Of a stretch of DNA of 44,410 bases, positions 16,987-25,153 are shown in pieces; the stretch's first letter is position 1; each line of letters begins with the position of its first letter. The stretch comes from Alphaproteobacteria bacterium (GTDB lineage Bacteria; Pseudomonadota; Alphaproteobacteria; RF32; CAG-239): NCBI GenBank assembly GCA_017475525.1, contig JAFVFH010000022.1, forward strand, positions 1 to 44,410, in the 5' to 3' direction. A program made the position numbers and the translations under genes. The notes beneath the pieces are model-generated. The model was not told the origin of the DNA, did no database searches, and worked only from the letters and a program-made list of their open reading frames with translations.

Positions 16987-17895
16987 ATGAAAAAAGTTGT
17001 TGTTGTTAAAGGAGGCTTTTCATCTGAAAGGGATGTGAGCCTTGTCAGCGGTGCAAAAATTGCAGAAGCTTTGCGCTCGAAAGGCTATGAGGTTATTGAA
17101 CATGACTTGACGGATGGATGGGTATTTTGCAATGTGTTGCAAAAAGAAAAGCCGGATGTTGTGTTCAATGCACTTCACGGAAACTGGGGAGAGGATGGAG
17201 AGATACAAGGTTTTTTAGATGTTTTGCAAATTCCTTATACACATTCCTCAATGAAAGCCTCACTTTTAGGGATGAATAAGGAACTGACCAAAGAAATCGC
17301 TTTCAAAAACGGTATTAAAACCGCGCCTTATGAAAAAATGACTTTTAAACAATTTCAAAAATATGGCACGAAAATAGAAATGCCATATGTTGTTAAGCCC
17401 TCATCAGACGGATCAAGTGTCGGGGTATTTATTGTGCAAAATAAAAATGATGCATCAAAAGTTTTTTATGAAGATGAAAATGCCGGGCTGATTGTTGAAA
17501 AATATATTGCAGGAAGGGAATTGACAGTTTCCGTTTTAAATGATAAATCATGTGCAGTAACGGAACTCAAGCCTGAAACAGAATTTTATGACTATAAGGC
17601 AAAATATACAAACGGAATGACACGGCATATTTTGCCGGCGGATGTTTCTGATGATGTGTGCAAAACAGCAATGGATTATGCCTTAAAAATTCATCGTTTG
17701 CTTAAATGTCAGACTGTTTCACGCTCTGATTTCAGGTTTAATGAGCAAGACGGGGTTGTGTTTTTGGAGATTAATACAAATCCTGGAATGACGCCATTGT
17801 CGCTTGTGCCCGAACAGGCAAAATATATTGGTGTTTCGTATGAAGATTTGTGTGCAACATTAGTGGAGAATGCAACATGCAGGAAAATAAAGTAA
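16987..17895 (+). CDS. ddl: D-alanine--D-alanine ligase
   Basis: Joins two D-alanines with ATP for peptidoglycan precursor synthesis in the cytoplasm. The 302-residue ATP-grasp protein has the N-terminal KGGFSSERDVSLVSG motif, the HGNWGEDGEIQG block, the ATP-grasp VVKPSSDGSSVGV strand and the C-terminal FLEINTNPGMTPLSLVP metal-binding motif. It overlaps miaA by 19 nt. AAAGGGA lies 5-11 nt before the ATG. Confidence 0.96.
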   Translation: MKKVVVVKGGFSSERDVSLVSGAKIAEALRSKGYEVIEHDLTDGWVFCNVLQKEKPDVVFNALHGNWGEDGEIQGFLDVLQIPYTHSSMKASLLGMNKELTKEIAFKNGIKTAPYEKMTFKQFQKYGTKIEMPYVVKPSSDGSSVGVFIVQNKNDASKVFYEDENAGLIVEKYIAGRELTVSVLNDKSCAVTELKPETEFYDYKAKYTNGMTRHILPADVSDDVCKTAMDYALKIHRLLKCQTVSRSDFRFNEQDGVVFLEINTNPGMTPLSLVPEQAKYIGVSYEDLCATLVENATCRKIK

Positions 17896-18800
17896 TTGTT
17901 ATTGCGGGGCCGACCGCTTCCGGAAAGTCAGCGCTTGCCATAGATTTGGCTTTGGCATTAAACGGGGTTGTGATTAATGCCGATTCTATGCAGGTTTATA
18001 AGGATATGCCGATTGTTTCGGCCGTGCCGACGGCAGAAGATAAGGCAAAAGTCGAGCACCGTTTGTATGAAATTTATGATCCGTCGTTTCGCGGCAATGT
18101 TGTCGATTGGCTTAAATCTGCGGTTGCTGAAATCAGAGATGTGTGGAGCCAAGGTAAAACACCTGTCGTTGTCGGTGGGACCGGTCTCTATCTTGAAAAT
18201 TTGATTAAGGGGATGACGCCTATTCCCGCAACGCCGGAAGATATCAGGCAAAAGGTTCAAAAAATGATTGACACCGAAGGTGTGGCAGCAGTGCATCAAA
18301 AATTGGCGGAAGTTGATCCGAAGTCAGGTCAAAAAATTGCTGAAAACGATGCGTCGCGCATTAAACGCGCATATGAAGTGTTTTTGCACACGGGGGAGCC
18401 GATGTCTGTTTGGCAGAAAAAACCGCTTATTCAAAATCTGCCGGAAGCTAAATTTTTTGTGATTAAGATTTGTCCGTCGGTTGAAGAACTTGACAGGCTT
18501 TCTTATGCAAGGTTTGATGCTATGGTGCAAAACGGTGTGATTGATGAAGTTCAAAAGCTTTATAAACGAAAACTTGATCCTTCACTGCCGGCCATGAAGG
18601 CGCTCGGTGTGCCGGAGTTGATTGAATATATGCGCGGAAAAACGAATGTTTATTTGGCTGTTCAAAATGCAAAACTGCATACCAGACAGTATGCCAAACG
18701 CCAACGCACATGGTTCAAAAACAGGTTAGATGCTGATTTTGTTTTGAGTAAATGCTATAAAGGGCATTTCCCTGAAGAGGTTTTGGCTTTGCTCAAATGA
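17877..18800 (+). CDS. miaA: tRNA dimethylallyltransferase
   Basis: Transfers a dimethylallyl group to N6 of adenosine 37 of tRNAs reading UNN codons. The 307-residue protein has P-loop GPTASGKS (residues 11-18), the NADSMQVYKDMPI block, the GGTGLYLENLIKG motif and the C-terminal RQYAKRQRTWFKNR RNA-binding stretch. I chose ATG 17877, preceded by GGAGA at 17865-17869 inside ddl, over an upstream in-frame alternative. A terminator follows the stop. Confidence 0.96.
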   Translation: MQENKVIVIAGPTASGKSALAIDLALALNGVVINADSMQVYKDMPIVSAVPTAEDKAKVEHRLYEIYDPSFRGNVVDWLKSAVAEIRDVWSQGKTPVVVGGTGLYLENLIKGMTPIPATPEDIRQKVQKMIDTEGVAAVHQKLAEVDPKSGQKIAENDASRIKRAYEVFLHTGEPMSVWQKKPLIQNLPEAKFFVIKICPSVEELDRLSYARFDAMVQNGVIDEVQKLYKRKLDPSLPAMKALGVPELIEYMRGKTNVYLAVQNAKLHTRQYAKRQRTWFKNRLDADFVLSKCYKGHFPEEVLALLK

Positions 18801-18817
18801 GAATGTTACATATCAAA

Positions 18818-18850
18818 AGCACCGTTTTTTATAAAAGACGGTGTTTTTTT
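18818..18850 (+). terminator. intrinsic terminator after miaA
   Basis: Stem CACCGT 18820-18825 with ACGGTG 18838-18843, extended by A-T pairs, followed by seven Ts. Confidence 0.88.
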
Positions 18851-18851
18851 C

Positions 18852-18880
18852 TTGCAAAAAGCAAAAAAATAAGCTAACAT
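18852..18880 (+). promoter_or_regulatory. sigma-70-type promoter of leader RNA B
   Basis: TTGCAA 18852-18857, a 17-nt spacer and TAACAT 18875-18880; the start falls at the first leader hairpin. Confidence 0.72.
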
Positions 18881-18885
18881 ATATC

Positions 18886-19051
18886 CATCGTTTGAAATCA
18901 AACGATGGTGTCTAATAAGCACATTTAGAGCATAGGCTCCTTTTTAACGAGGAGTTTCTGAGATAAGCGTATTTTGCGACGAATAAAGAAGGCTGTGCTC
19001 TAACAGTTTATTAGCTCCTCCATTTTGAAGTTTTCAAGGTGGATTTTTTTT
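18886..19051 (+). ncRNA. class 1 structured leader RNA, copy B (in front of a pilin-like gene)
   Basis: Nearly the same primary sequence blocks as copy A, but with compensated helices: CTAATAA 18912-18918 with TTATTAG 19008-19014, and TTAGAGCA 18925-18932 with TGCTCTAA 18996-19003. The first hairpin (CATCGTTTG/CAAACGATG), the inner hairpin (GCTCCT/AGGAGT), the CGTA-TTT-TGCG hairpin and the terminator ending in TTTTTTT at 19044-19050 are all present. The terminator ends 24 nt before the chosen ATG. This copy shows that the leader is not restricted to LRR genes. Confidence 0.85.
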
Positions 19052-19074
19052 ATTTGATAAATTGGAGAATGGGT

Positions 19075-19914
19075 ATGAATAAAAATGATAAAGAAGCGGT
19101 GTATGTGCGCCAAGGCGCAACACCGGTTTTGATAACATCAAATGCGCAAACCACTGGCGTCAGCCAGTGGAAAGCGAATTCCAAGCCGACTTTCAGTCGG
19201 ATTGGCAAGCGCAGCTTGGAGGGAACGGAGATACCTCCGGCGTTAGCCGGATGGTTCTTCATATCCCTTGATTCGCAGACACGGTGTGCTGCGAAATGGA
19301 TGACAGTCAAGGAATATGGGCGGTCGATGGTTGAGATGTTGGGGGTTTTGGCGATTATCGGGTTATTGTCGATTGGTGTGCTAAAAGGTTATTCGGCAGC
19401 GATAACAAAACATAAAATAAATGAAACGATTATTGCCTATGAAACAATTATAAGTGGCTTGTGGCCATACAAAAATGAACTTCAATCATTGTCAGACACA
19501 TCAACCAAAGCTGATTTAATTCCTTATATTTCAGATTTAAATCTATTGCCCGAAAAGTGGTATATTGATACAAATCCGACACCGCCGACAACTTCCGGTA
19601 CAGCTTTAATTGATCCTTTGAATAATCAATATTCTCCATTTATTCGCTTTTCTCATATTGTTATGGATCATCACATCACAAGTTCAAATATCTGGTTTTG
19701 TGTTGAGTTGATATTAAATTTTGCAAAACCTAATGCTGAAGCATTCAGTTCTATACGTTCTTGGCCGAATAATCAGTATTTCTATGGAAAGCATAATTGT
19801 AACGAGGAAAAAAAATGCATTTCATCAATTACTGCCACAGAAGCTTATCAGATGTGCACAGCTTGTGTGCAATCAGATGTTTGTTATATCTCTTTTGACT
19901 TTTTATCTTATTAA
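19075..19914 (+). CDS. type IV pilin-like (prepilin) protein with unusually long leader peptide
   Basis: A 279-residue protein. The prepilin signature GRSMVEMLGVLAIIGLLSIGVL is read from 19318; cleavage after the Gly would leave R+1 and the hallmark Glu+5, followed by the hydrophobic N-terminal helix. A mature domain with several Cys residues follows (HNCNEEKKC, then CTACVQSDVC). The ATG at 19075 has GGAG 7 nt upstream. About 80 residues precede the Gly, much longer than a normal prepilin leader, and that part is encoded by palindromic repeats. An internal ATG at 19300 (MTVKEYG) would give a normal short leader. No pilus assembly genes are nearby. Class 1 leader B lies upstream; the LRR-type tail is absent. 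Confidence 0.8.
   Translation: MNKNDKEAVYVRQGATPVLITSNAQTTGVSQWKANSKPTFSRIGKRSLEGTEIPPALAGWFFISLDSQTRCAAKWMTVKEYGRSMVEMLGVLAIIGLLSIGVLKGYSAAITKHKINETIIAYETIISGLWPYKNELQSLSDTSTKADLIPYISDLNLLPEKWYIDTNPTPPTTSGTALIDPLNNQYSPFIRFSHIVMDHHITSSNIWFCVELILNFAKPNAEAFSSIRSWPNNQYFYGKHNCNEEKKCISSITATEAYQMCTACVQSDVCYISFDFLSY
19151..19295. repeat. palindromic repeat cluster inside the pilin leader peptide
   Basis: Four hairpins in 145 nt: CCACTGGC/GCCAGTGG (19151-19170), CCGACT/AGTCGG (19186-19200) nested in TCCAAGC/GCTTGGA, TCCGGC/GCCGGA (19236-19251), and TTCGCAG/CTGCGAA (19272-19295). They are GC-richer than the flanks, run through the open frame without a stop, and end just before the internal ATG at 19300. 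The pattern resembles palindromic elements inserted in frame, as described in Rickettsia. Confidence 0.7.
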
Positions 19915-20012
19915 GTGCATGAAAAATTTGCAAATAATTCTCCAAAATATTTTGACTAGGTGATTTGATCATTGTAAAACAAAGCAGAGATGTTTTTATA
20001 AGGTTCTTAAAC

Positions 20013-20297
20013 ATGAAAAAAATTTTATTTATTTTGGGCTTTTGTTCAGCTATTGCTGCTTGTACTCATACATCTGTTCCCGTGATGCGTACAAAAGCAA
20101 AAAATCCGATTGAAATGGGCGATAAGGTAGGAACGCAGTGTTCTTTATATGTGCTCGGATTTTTCGGACCGTTCGGAAATGCTTCCATTCCGGGTGCGGC
20201 CGCAAATGGTGGTATTAAAAAAGTAACTTAGTATGACACAACACGCAAATCGTATTTCTTTTACAGTTATCGTTGTTTGAACGTATACGGATACTAA
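20013..20297 (+). pseudogene. TRL-like lipoprotein gene interrupted by an in-frame amber codon
   Basis: A 72-residue lipoprotein (lipobox AIAAC) ends at TAG 20229-20231 after GNASIPGAAANGGIKKVT. The GxASIxxAAxxGGIKK segment matches TRL-like family proteins, which normally continue with a beta-rich C-terminus. Reading past the TAG in the same frame gives YDTTRKSYFFYSYRCLNVYGY before a TAA at 20295-20297, which looks like that missing C-terminus. TAG is a normal stop elsewhere in this window (LRR 1, the DUF378-like gene), so a nonsense mutation is more likely than recoding. The ATG at 20013 was chosen from the signal peptide; AAGG lies upstream. Confidence 0.6.
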
Positions 20298-20366
20298 ACT
20301 CTAATTAAGTAAAATCACATTTTATTACAAAACGTTACATTTTTGTGAGTTTTGATAAAAATTTAC

Positions 20367-20396
20367 TTGATATTTACATCTTTTAGTGCTCTATAA
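20367..20396 (+). promoter_or_regulatory. possible promoter of the FadL-type gene
   Basis: TTGATA 20367-20372, then TCTATAA at 20390-20396 with a 17-18 nt spacer, about 45 nt before the start codon. Weak, and the flanks are AT-rich. Confidence 0.4.
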
Positions 20397-20439
20397 GCGA
20401 TGAAATGTTATATAAAGAACTTTTGGAAAGGAAAATTTT

Positions 20440-21726
20440 ATGAAAAAGCTTTTAACATTCACCGCACTGGGCACAATTTTGGCCGCTGCTCAAGTGCAAG
20501 CCGCGGGGTATCATTTGCGTGAACAATCAGCCGCTGCTCAAGGTAATGCATACGCAGGCGCGACGGCCGGCGCCGAGAATTTGTCTTATGCGTATTTCAA
20601 TGCGGCGAGTATTACACGCCAAAAAGGGACAAATATCAATGTGGGCGGCACATATATTGCCCCGAAAGCTGAAATGAAAAACGTGCGTGATGCGGGCGGA
20701 CACAGAGATCCTGATTCGCATAATGTGGTTCACGCCGCTGTGGCACCGAATATGGCAATTTCGCATCAATTAAACGACAAAGCATTTATTGCACTTGCTT
20801 TGAATGTACCGTTTGGAATGATTACAAAATATGATGAAGCTTGGGCAGGTGCAGAGCATGGTGTTACCTCGAAAATTACGGCAGTGACAGCAACACCGAT
20901 GGTTGCATATAAGGCAACAGATAAACTCTCAATCGGTGCGGGTTTACAGATTCAGTATTTAAAAGCAAAATTAACAAGTAGAAAATTTGCCGGTCTTCCG
21001 ACGCCATATTCTCCTCGTGACGGATATAATTCAACAGTTGAAGGTGATGCTGTTGATTTTGGTTGGCAGATCAGTTCAATGTATGAATTTAATGAAAATA
21101 CACGTATCGGTTTGTCATACAGAAGCAAAATTCAACATAAGTTGAACGGAAAATCAAAATTGAATCCGGCTATTTCTAATTCCGGCTTACCTTCTATCCT
21201 TCCTGAAATTGCAGACCAAAGTATTTATGCACATTTAAATACGCCTGCAATGTTCTCGATGGGTGTGTTCCACCAAATTAATGAAAAATGGTCTGTGATG
21301 GCTGAATATCAGCGCGTTTTCTGGAGCTGTTTCAGAGATTTATATATCCGTTACAAACATGGCGATGCTTTGGTTGGCGGACAAGGTGTGAGAGAAAAAT
21401 GGCGCGATACAAACTTTTATGCCATCGGTGCCAGCTACCAAATTGACAACCAATGGAAATGGCGTTTCGGCTTGGCTTATGACCAATCAGCCGTTCGTAT
21501 GAACCACAGAACACCACGTATTCCGGATTCTGACAGACTTTGGTATTCAACCGGTTTGAATTATCAATATAACGAAAAGTTGAGCTTTGATTTGGCTTAT
21601 ACATATATTTATGCGCACAAAGCTCATTTGGATACGGCAAGAACGGGTAATTCAGGCAGTCATGTGACGGCAGAATATACAAACTCCGTTCAATTGTTTG
21701 GTGTTTCTTTGAACTACAAGTTTTAA
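20440..21726 (+). CDS. FadL/OmpP1/TodX-family outer-membrane protein
   Basis: A 428-residue outer-membrane beta-barrel for uptake of hydrophobic compounds such as long-chain fatty acids. Signal peptide about 1-21 (ending QAA). The mature N-terminus AGYHLREQSAAAQGNAYAG, followed by a PNMAISHQLNDKAFIALALNVPFG segment, is typical of the FadL family hatch and first strands. The C-terminus LFGVSLNYKF ends in Phe, as BAM-inserted porins do. AGGAAA lies 8 nt before the ATG. It is monocistronic, with a terminator immediately after. Confidence 0.92.
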   Translation: MKKLLTFTALGTILAAAQVQAAGYHLREQSAAAQGNAYAGATAGAENLSYAYFNAASITRQKGTNINVGGTYIAPKAEMKNVRDAGGHRDPDSHNVVHAAVAPNMAISHQLNDKAFIALALNVPFGMITKYDEAWAGAEHGVTSKITAVTATPMVAYKATDKLSIGAGLQIQYLKAKLTSRKFAGLPTPYSPRDGYNSTVEGDAVDFGWQISSMYEFNENTRIGLSYRSKIQHKLNGKSKLNPAISNSGLPSILPEIADQSIYAHLNTPAMFSMGVFHQINEKWSVMAEYQRVFWSCFRDLYIRYKHGDALVGGQGVREKWRDTNFYAIGASYQIDNQWKWRFGLAYDQSAVRMNHRTPRIPDSDRLWYSTGLNYQYNEKLSFDLAYTYIYAHKAHLDTARTGNSGSHVTAEYTNSVQLFGVSLNYKF

Positions 21727-21747
21727 GAAAAGTAGGTTGTATCACAC

Positions 21748-21782
21748 AAAAAAAGAGCTCTCATGCAAGAGGGCTCTTTTTT
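21748..21782. terminator. bidirectional terminator between the FadL gene and the sugar-transferase gene
   Basis: Stem AAAGAGCTCT/AGAGGGCTCTTT with a T-run on the plus side and As on the other; it overlaps the last bases of the convergent gene. Confidence 0.82.
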
Positions 21783-22467
21783 AGTAGGAAACATCTTTGA
21801 ATTTTAATGTTTCAAAAACAAGAAGGATGTCTTTCAAAAAAGACATGTTTTCAAGATAGGTTAAATCAAAAAACATTGACCGACTGTGTTCAAGTGTTCG
21901 GTTTGAGTTGATTTGCGCAAGCCCTGTGATGCCCGGTTTGACCAGTAAACGCTCTGAATATCGCGAAGAGCTGATTAGAGATGCGGCATACGGTGTGTAT
22001 GGACGCGGGCCGACAAGGCTCATATCTGAAATCAAAACATTGAAAAATTGCGGAAATTCATCAATGTGTGTTTTTCTGATCAGGCGTCCGATTTTTGTGA
22101 CACGCGAATCGTTCGGCCCGGCAACAGTTTCATCATCATTTAAATACATTGAACGGAATTTGTAGCAGGTAAAAAGCTTGCCAAATTGTCCGATACGTTT
22201 TTGTTTATAAATCACGGGACCTTTAGAGCCGAGTTTGATAATCGGGGCAAGAACAATGTATAAAATAGGCAATATGCACAAACAAACCGCAAGTGAAATG
22301 CAAATATCGCAAAGCCGTTTGATTATAAAGAACAAAGGCGAGGGCAGATAGAAGGCATCAATTTGATGATTAAGGCAAAATGTTTTCTGATTTTGATGTA
22401 TCTTGATTGCACAAAGCACTTCGCGCACAATAACGCAAAATGCCAAAAAGGCAACGAATAGGGACAT
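21781..22467 (-). CDS. undecaprenyl-phosphate sugar phosphotransferase (bacterial sugar transferase family)
   Basis: Transfers the first sugar phosphate to undecaprenyl phosphate at the start of exopolysaccharide or O-unit synthesis at the inner membrane. The 228-residue protein has an N-terminal membrane segment, a re-entrant helix (FFIIKRLCDICISLAVCLC), the KQKRIGQFGKLFTCYKFRSM block, the RKTHIDEFPQFFNVL motif and the SLVGPRPYTPY signature. It is a short ExoY-like form rather than WcaJ with four N-terminal helices. No polysaccharide cluster surrounds it, so the pathway cannot be read from context. Confidence 0.88.
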   Translation of the reverse strand: MSLFVAFLAFCVIVREVLCAIKIHQNQKTFCLNHQIDAFYLPSPLFFIIKRLCDICISLAVCLCILPILYIVLAPIIKLGSKGPVIYKQKRIGQFGKLFTCYKFRSMYLNDDETVAGPNDSRVTKIGRLIRKTHIDEFPQFFNVLISDMSLVGPRPYTPYAASLISSSRYSERLLVKPGITGLAQINSNRTLEHSRSMFFDLTYLENMSFLKDILLVFETLKFKDVSY

Positions 22468-22551
22468 AAAATTTTAGAATAAGTGTTCATAATTAAAAAA
22501 ACAGTATCAGGATAACGGGTTATAGCAAAAATGTCAAATGTTTTTCACAAG

Positions 22552-22587
22552 AAAAGGCCCGAATCGCAAGATTCGAGCCTTTTTTCA
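22552..22587. terminator. bidirectional terminator
   Basis: Stem AAAAGGC-CGAATC/GATTCG-GCCTTTT with a GCAA tetraloop, T-run on both strands; it ends the small lipoprotein gene to its right. Confidence 0.85.
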
Positions 22588-22608
22588 TTAAGTTGCTTAA
22601 AACTTAAA

Positions 22609-22983
22609 TTATTTTCTATATTCCACAGCCATCGGTGCCGGTGCTTTTTGAGCGCAGAGGTTGCCGTTCGGGCATGTGTATGGTTTTTTAACATAAGATG
22701 TTTCAGAAAATGTTTTCGGTTCATAAACTGTTGTGTATGTTACATTTTTATAAACAACTTCAACCGGCTCAGAAACCGTGTAGCTACGAGGACCGCATGT
22801 GTTGCAGCCTTGAACAGGAGCTTGAACAGGAGCAGGAGCCTTCACGCCGCAAGCATGGCGCGGAGCTGGAACATTTTGAGCAGGGGCAACAGCTGGTGCC
22901 GGAGCTACTTGAGGTTCTGGTTGACGCGAAGCACAGGCAGAAATACCGGCTACGATTGCTAACATAACGATAACGTTTTTCAT
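22609..22983 (-). CDS. small Pro/Ala/Cys-rich lipoprotein of unknown function
   Basis: 124 residues. The lipoprotein signal peptide has lipobox GISAC (Cys17). A Pro-Ala-Val-rich linker (EPQVAPAPAVAPAQNVPAP) is followed by a Cys-bearing domain (RHACGVKAPA, GCNTCGPRS, YTCPNGNLC) that may form disulfides in the periplasm or at the surface. I do not recognise a family. A terminator follows. Confidence 0.72.
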   Translation of the reverse strand: MKNVIVMLAIVAGISACASRQPEPQVAPAPAVAPAQNVPAPRHACGVKAPAPVQAPVQGCNTCGPRSYTVSEPVEVVYKNVTYTTVYEPKTFSETSYVKKPYTCPNGNLCAQKAPAPMAVEYRK

Positions 22984-23232
22984 GTTTTCCCTTTCAAAAA
23001 ATGTTAAACCAAAAAAACTTTGCTTTAACGGATATATGTTGATTTATAACAGATAAACTCAAAAAATAATTTTTCAAACCTATCCGTTGGTTGAGGGCAC
23101 TATACACAAAAAAAATCTTTATGTCAATAAAAAATATTAAAAAAAGGTTAATTTTATTTTGTTTATAAATGATAAAATTCTTTGTTTTAAAACGCTTATA
23201 TGGTAGAGATATGGCAAAGATAGGAGATTGTC

Positions 23233-24354
23233 ATGCATTTTTTTGAGAAATTAACAAGCCGTATTGTTACGCAACCTGTTTTAGAAATCAACTTAAACAG
23301 GCTCATTGAGAACTATAAGCTTTTGAACCGTATTATTGCACCGTCAATAGCGAGCGCCGTTGTTAAAGATGATGCGTATGGTGTTGGGGCATCAGAGGTT
23401 GTTCGTGCGCTTTATGAATATGCCGGTTGCAGACACTTTTGGCTGGCTCATGCTGTTGAAGCTCAAAAAGTTGCGGAAGTTGCGCCCGATGCAACGATTT
23501 ATGTTTTGCAAGGCATGGGCAGTGATAGTTTGGATTTGTTTAAAAAATACAAATTCACACCTGTTATCAGCTCGCTTGAAATGTGGCGCTATTATCAAAA
23601 GCATAAAATAGATGAAGTTAAGCCCGTGATATATATTGAAACGGGGTTAAACAGACTCGGATTCAGAGAAGATGAATTAAAAAAATTATCTGCTAAAGAT
23701 TTAAAAAGTTTTTCGCTTGTGATGAGCCATTTAGCTTGTGCAGATGAAAAAGATCATTTTATGAATACACGTCAGCTTGAAAACTTTAAGCGTTTGAAAG
23801 AAAAGTATTTTAAGGATTTACCAGCCTCGCTTTCGGCCTCGGACGGTGCCTTTTTGGGTCAAGACTATTGCTTTGATATGGTGCGTTTGGGTGCCGCAAT
23901 GTATGGCATCAATACGGCGCCATACAGAGAAAATCAGATGAAAAACATCATCACCTTAAAAGCACCGGTGTTGCAAATTTCTGATTTACCGAAAGGGGAG
24001 TTTGTCGGATACAGCGCAACATACCGCGCCAATACAGACAAAAAAATTGCAATTATTTCAATAGGTTATGGCGATGGTGTGCCGCGTGTGCTTTCAAACA
24101 TTGGAAAAGTATTTTTTAAAACCGGCTCAAAGTGGTCGGAAGCCAGAATTTTGGGGCGCGTATCTATGGATAATATTATCTGCGATGTGACTGACATAAA
24201 AGACTTGAAAGTCGGCACATTTGCTTATTTGATTATGGATGATTATACGCTTGATGATATCGCAAGAGATTGTGGCACAATCAGTTATGAAATGCTTTCC
24301 AATATCGGAAAAAATACGAGATTTTTCAGAAAATATATTTTAAGTGCGAGATAA
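23233..24354 (+). CDS. alr: alanine racemase
   Basis: PLP enzyme that makes D-alanine for peptidoglycan, feeding Ddl encoded 6 kb upstream. The 373-residue protein has the PLP-lysine motif VVKDDAYGVG (Lys45), the HLACADEKDH segment, RLGAAMYGIN, and the C-terminal barrel motif SIGYGDGVPR with ARILGRVSMDNI. VVKDDAYG differs slightly from the usual KANAYGHG, but this is a known variation. AGGAGA lies ahead of the ATG. It is the first gene of a likely operon with the next two genes. Confidence 0.95.
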   Translation: MHFFEKLTSRIVTQPVLEINLNRLIENYKLLNRIIAPSIASAVVKDDAYGVGASEVVRALYEYAGCRHFWLAHAVEAQKVAEVAPDATIYVLQGMGSDSLDLFKKYKFTPVISSLEMWRYYQKHKIDEVKPVIYIETGLNRLGFREDELKKLSAKDLKSFSLVMSHLACADEKDHFMNTRQLENFKRLKEKYFKDLPASLSASDGAFLGQDYCFDMVRLGAAMYGINTAPYRENQMKNIITLKAPVLQISDLPKGEFVGYSATYRANTDKKIAIISIGYGDGVPRVLSNIGKVFFKTGSKWSEARILGRVSMDNIICDVTDIKDLKVGTFAYLIMDDYTLDDIARDCGTISYEMLSNIGKNTRFFRKYILSAR

Positions 24355-24355
24355 A

Positions 24356-25129
24356 ATGCGGAAAAAAGTTTTGATTTACCGTGATTACGGGGTTGGCGAT
24401 TTGAGCCATTTGGAACAAGGCATCAGAGCTTATTTTAAGCCGCTTGGGTTGAATGTTGGTTTTACGGATGCAACTTCAATTATTAAAGAAAATGAATTAA
24501 ATGAGAAAGTATTTTTGTTTGTGATGCCAGGAGGGGCGGCAACACCATTTTTAGAAAAGTTGAAAGTGCAAGGCAATGACAAAATCAGAGATTATGTGCT
24601 CTCAGGCGGACACTATTTGGGTGTTTGTGCCGGTGCATATTATGCATGCACCAAAGTTGCTTTTGAAACAGATATTAAGCCGCTTGCCATTGCGCGCGAT
24701 CATGAGCTTTTGGATTTGGTTGAGGCTGAAGCTGTCGGCACGCTTCATAAAGAATTTGGCATTAGACCTTATATGAAAAATGAAACGGCAGGAGCAACTG
24801 TGCGGCTTAAATGGGCAGATGATGAAATACATTTTGCACATTATCACGGAGGGCCTAAGTTTGAAGCTTTGGAAGACGGATGTGAGGTTTTGGCACGCTA
24901 TCAAGATGTTGACGGCACCCCACCGGCGGTGATTGCAAAAAATTACGGGTTAGGGCGTGTGGTGCTCTCAGGCGTGCATTTTGAAGACAAAGGCCAAGAT
25001 TTGAAAAAAGCTTTGCATGCCTTGAGAACAGATATTGTTCAAGCTTCAAAAATTGCAGATGAACTTGCAAAAAATGAAGCCTCACGTCAGAGACTTTTTA
25101 ATAAAATTATGGGTTCAATTGAAAAATGA
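24356..25129 (+). CDS. BPL-N / glutamine-amidotransferase-like domain protein
   Basis: A 257-residue cytoplasmic protein. VLIYRDYGVGDLSHLEQGI at the N-terminus, FVMPGGAATPF, and the nucleophile-elbow motif GGHYLGVCAGAYYA fit the biotin-protein-ligase N-terminal (BPL_N) family, a class I glutamine amidotransferase-like fold. A His-bearing FAHYHGGPKFE segment and a GLGRVVLSGVHFE motif complete the pattern. An in-frame GTG at 24344 inside alr is possible, but the ATG 2 nt after the alr stop was chosen. The substrate is unknown; linkage to alr and htpX does not reveal it. Confidence 0.75.
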   Translation: MRKKVLIYRDYGVGDLSHLEQGIRAYFKPLGLNVGFTDATSIIKENELNEKVFLFVMPGGAATPFLEKLKVQGNDKIRDYVLSGGHYLGVCAGAYYACTKVAFETDIKPLAIARDHELLDLVEAEAVGTLHKEFGIRPYMKNETAGATVRLKWADDEIHFAHYHGGPKFEALEDGCEVLARYQDVDGTPPAVIAKNYGLGRVVLSGVHFEDKGQDLKKALHALRTDIVQASKIADELAKNEASRQRLFNKIMGSIEK

Positions 25130-25153
25130 TTTTAGAATTTGAAAGGATTTAAC

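Noticed and set aside
20229-20297. Reassignment of TAG to an amino acid in this genome
   Set aside because: TAG ends other intact genes here, for example LRR 1 and the DUF378-family gene, so the interrupted TRL-like gene is better explained as a mutation.
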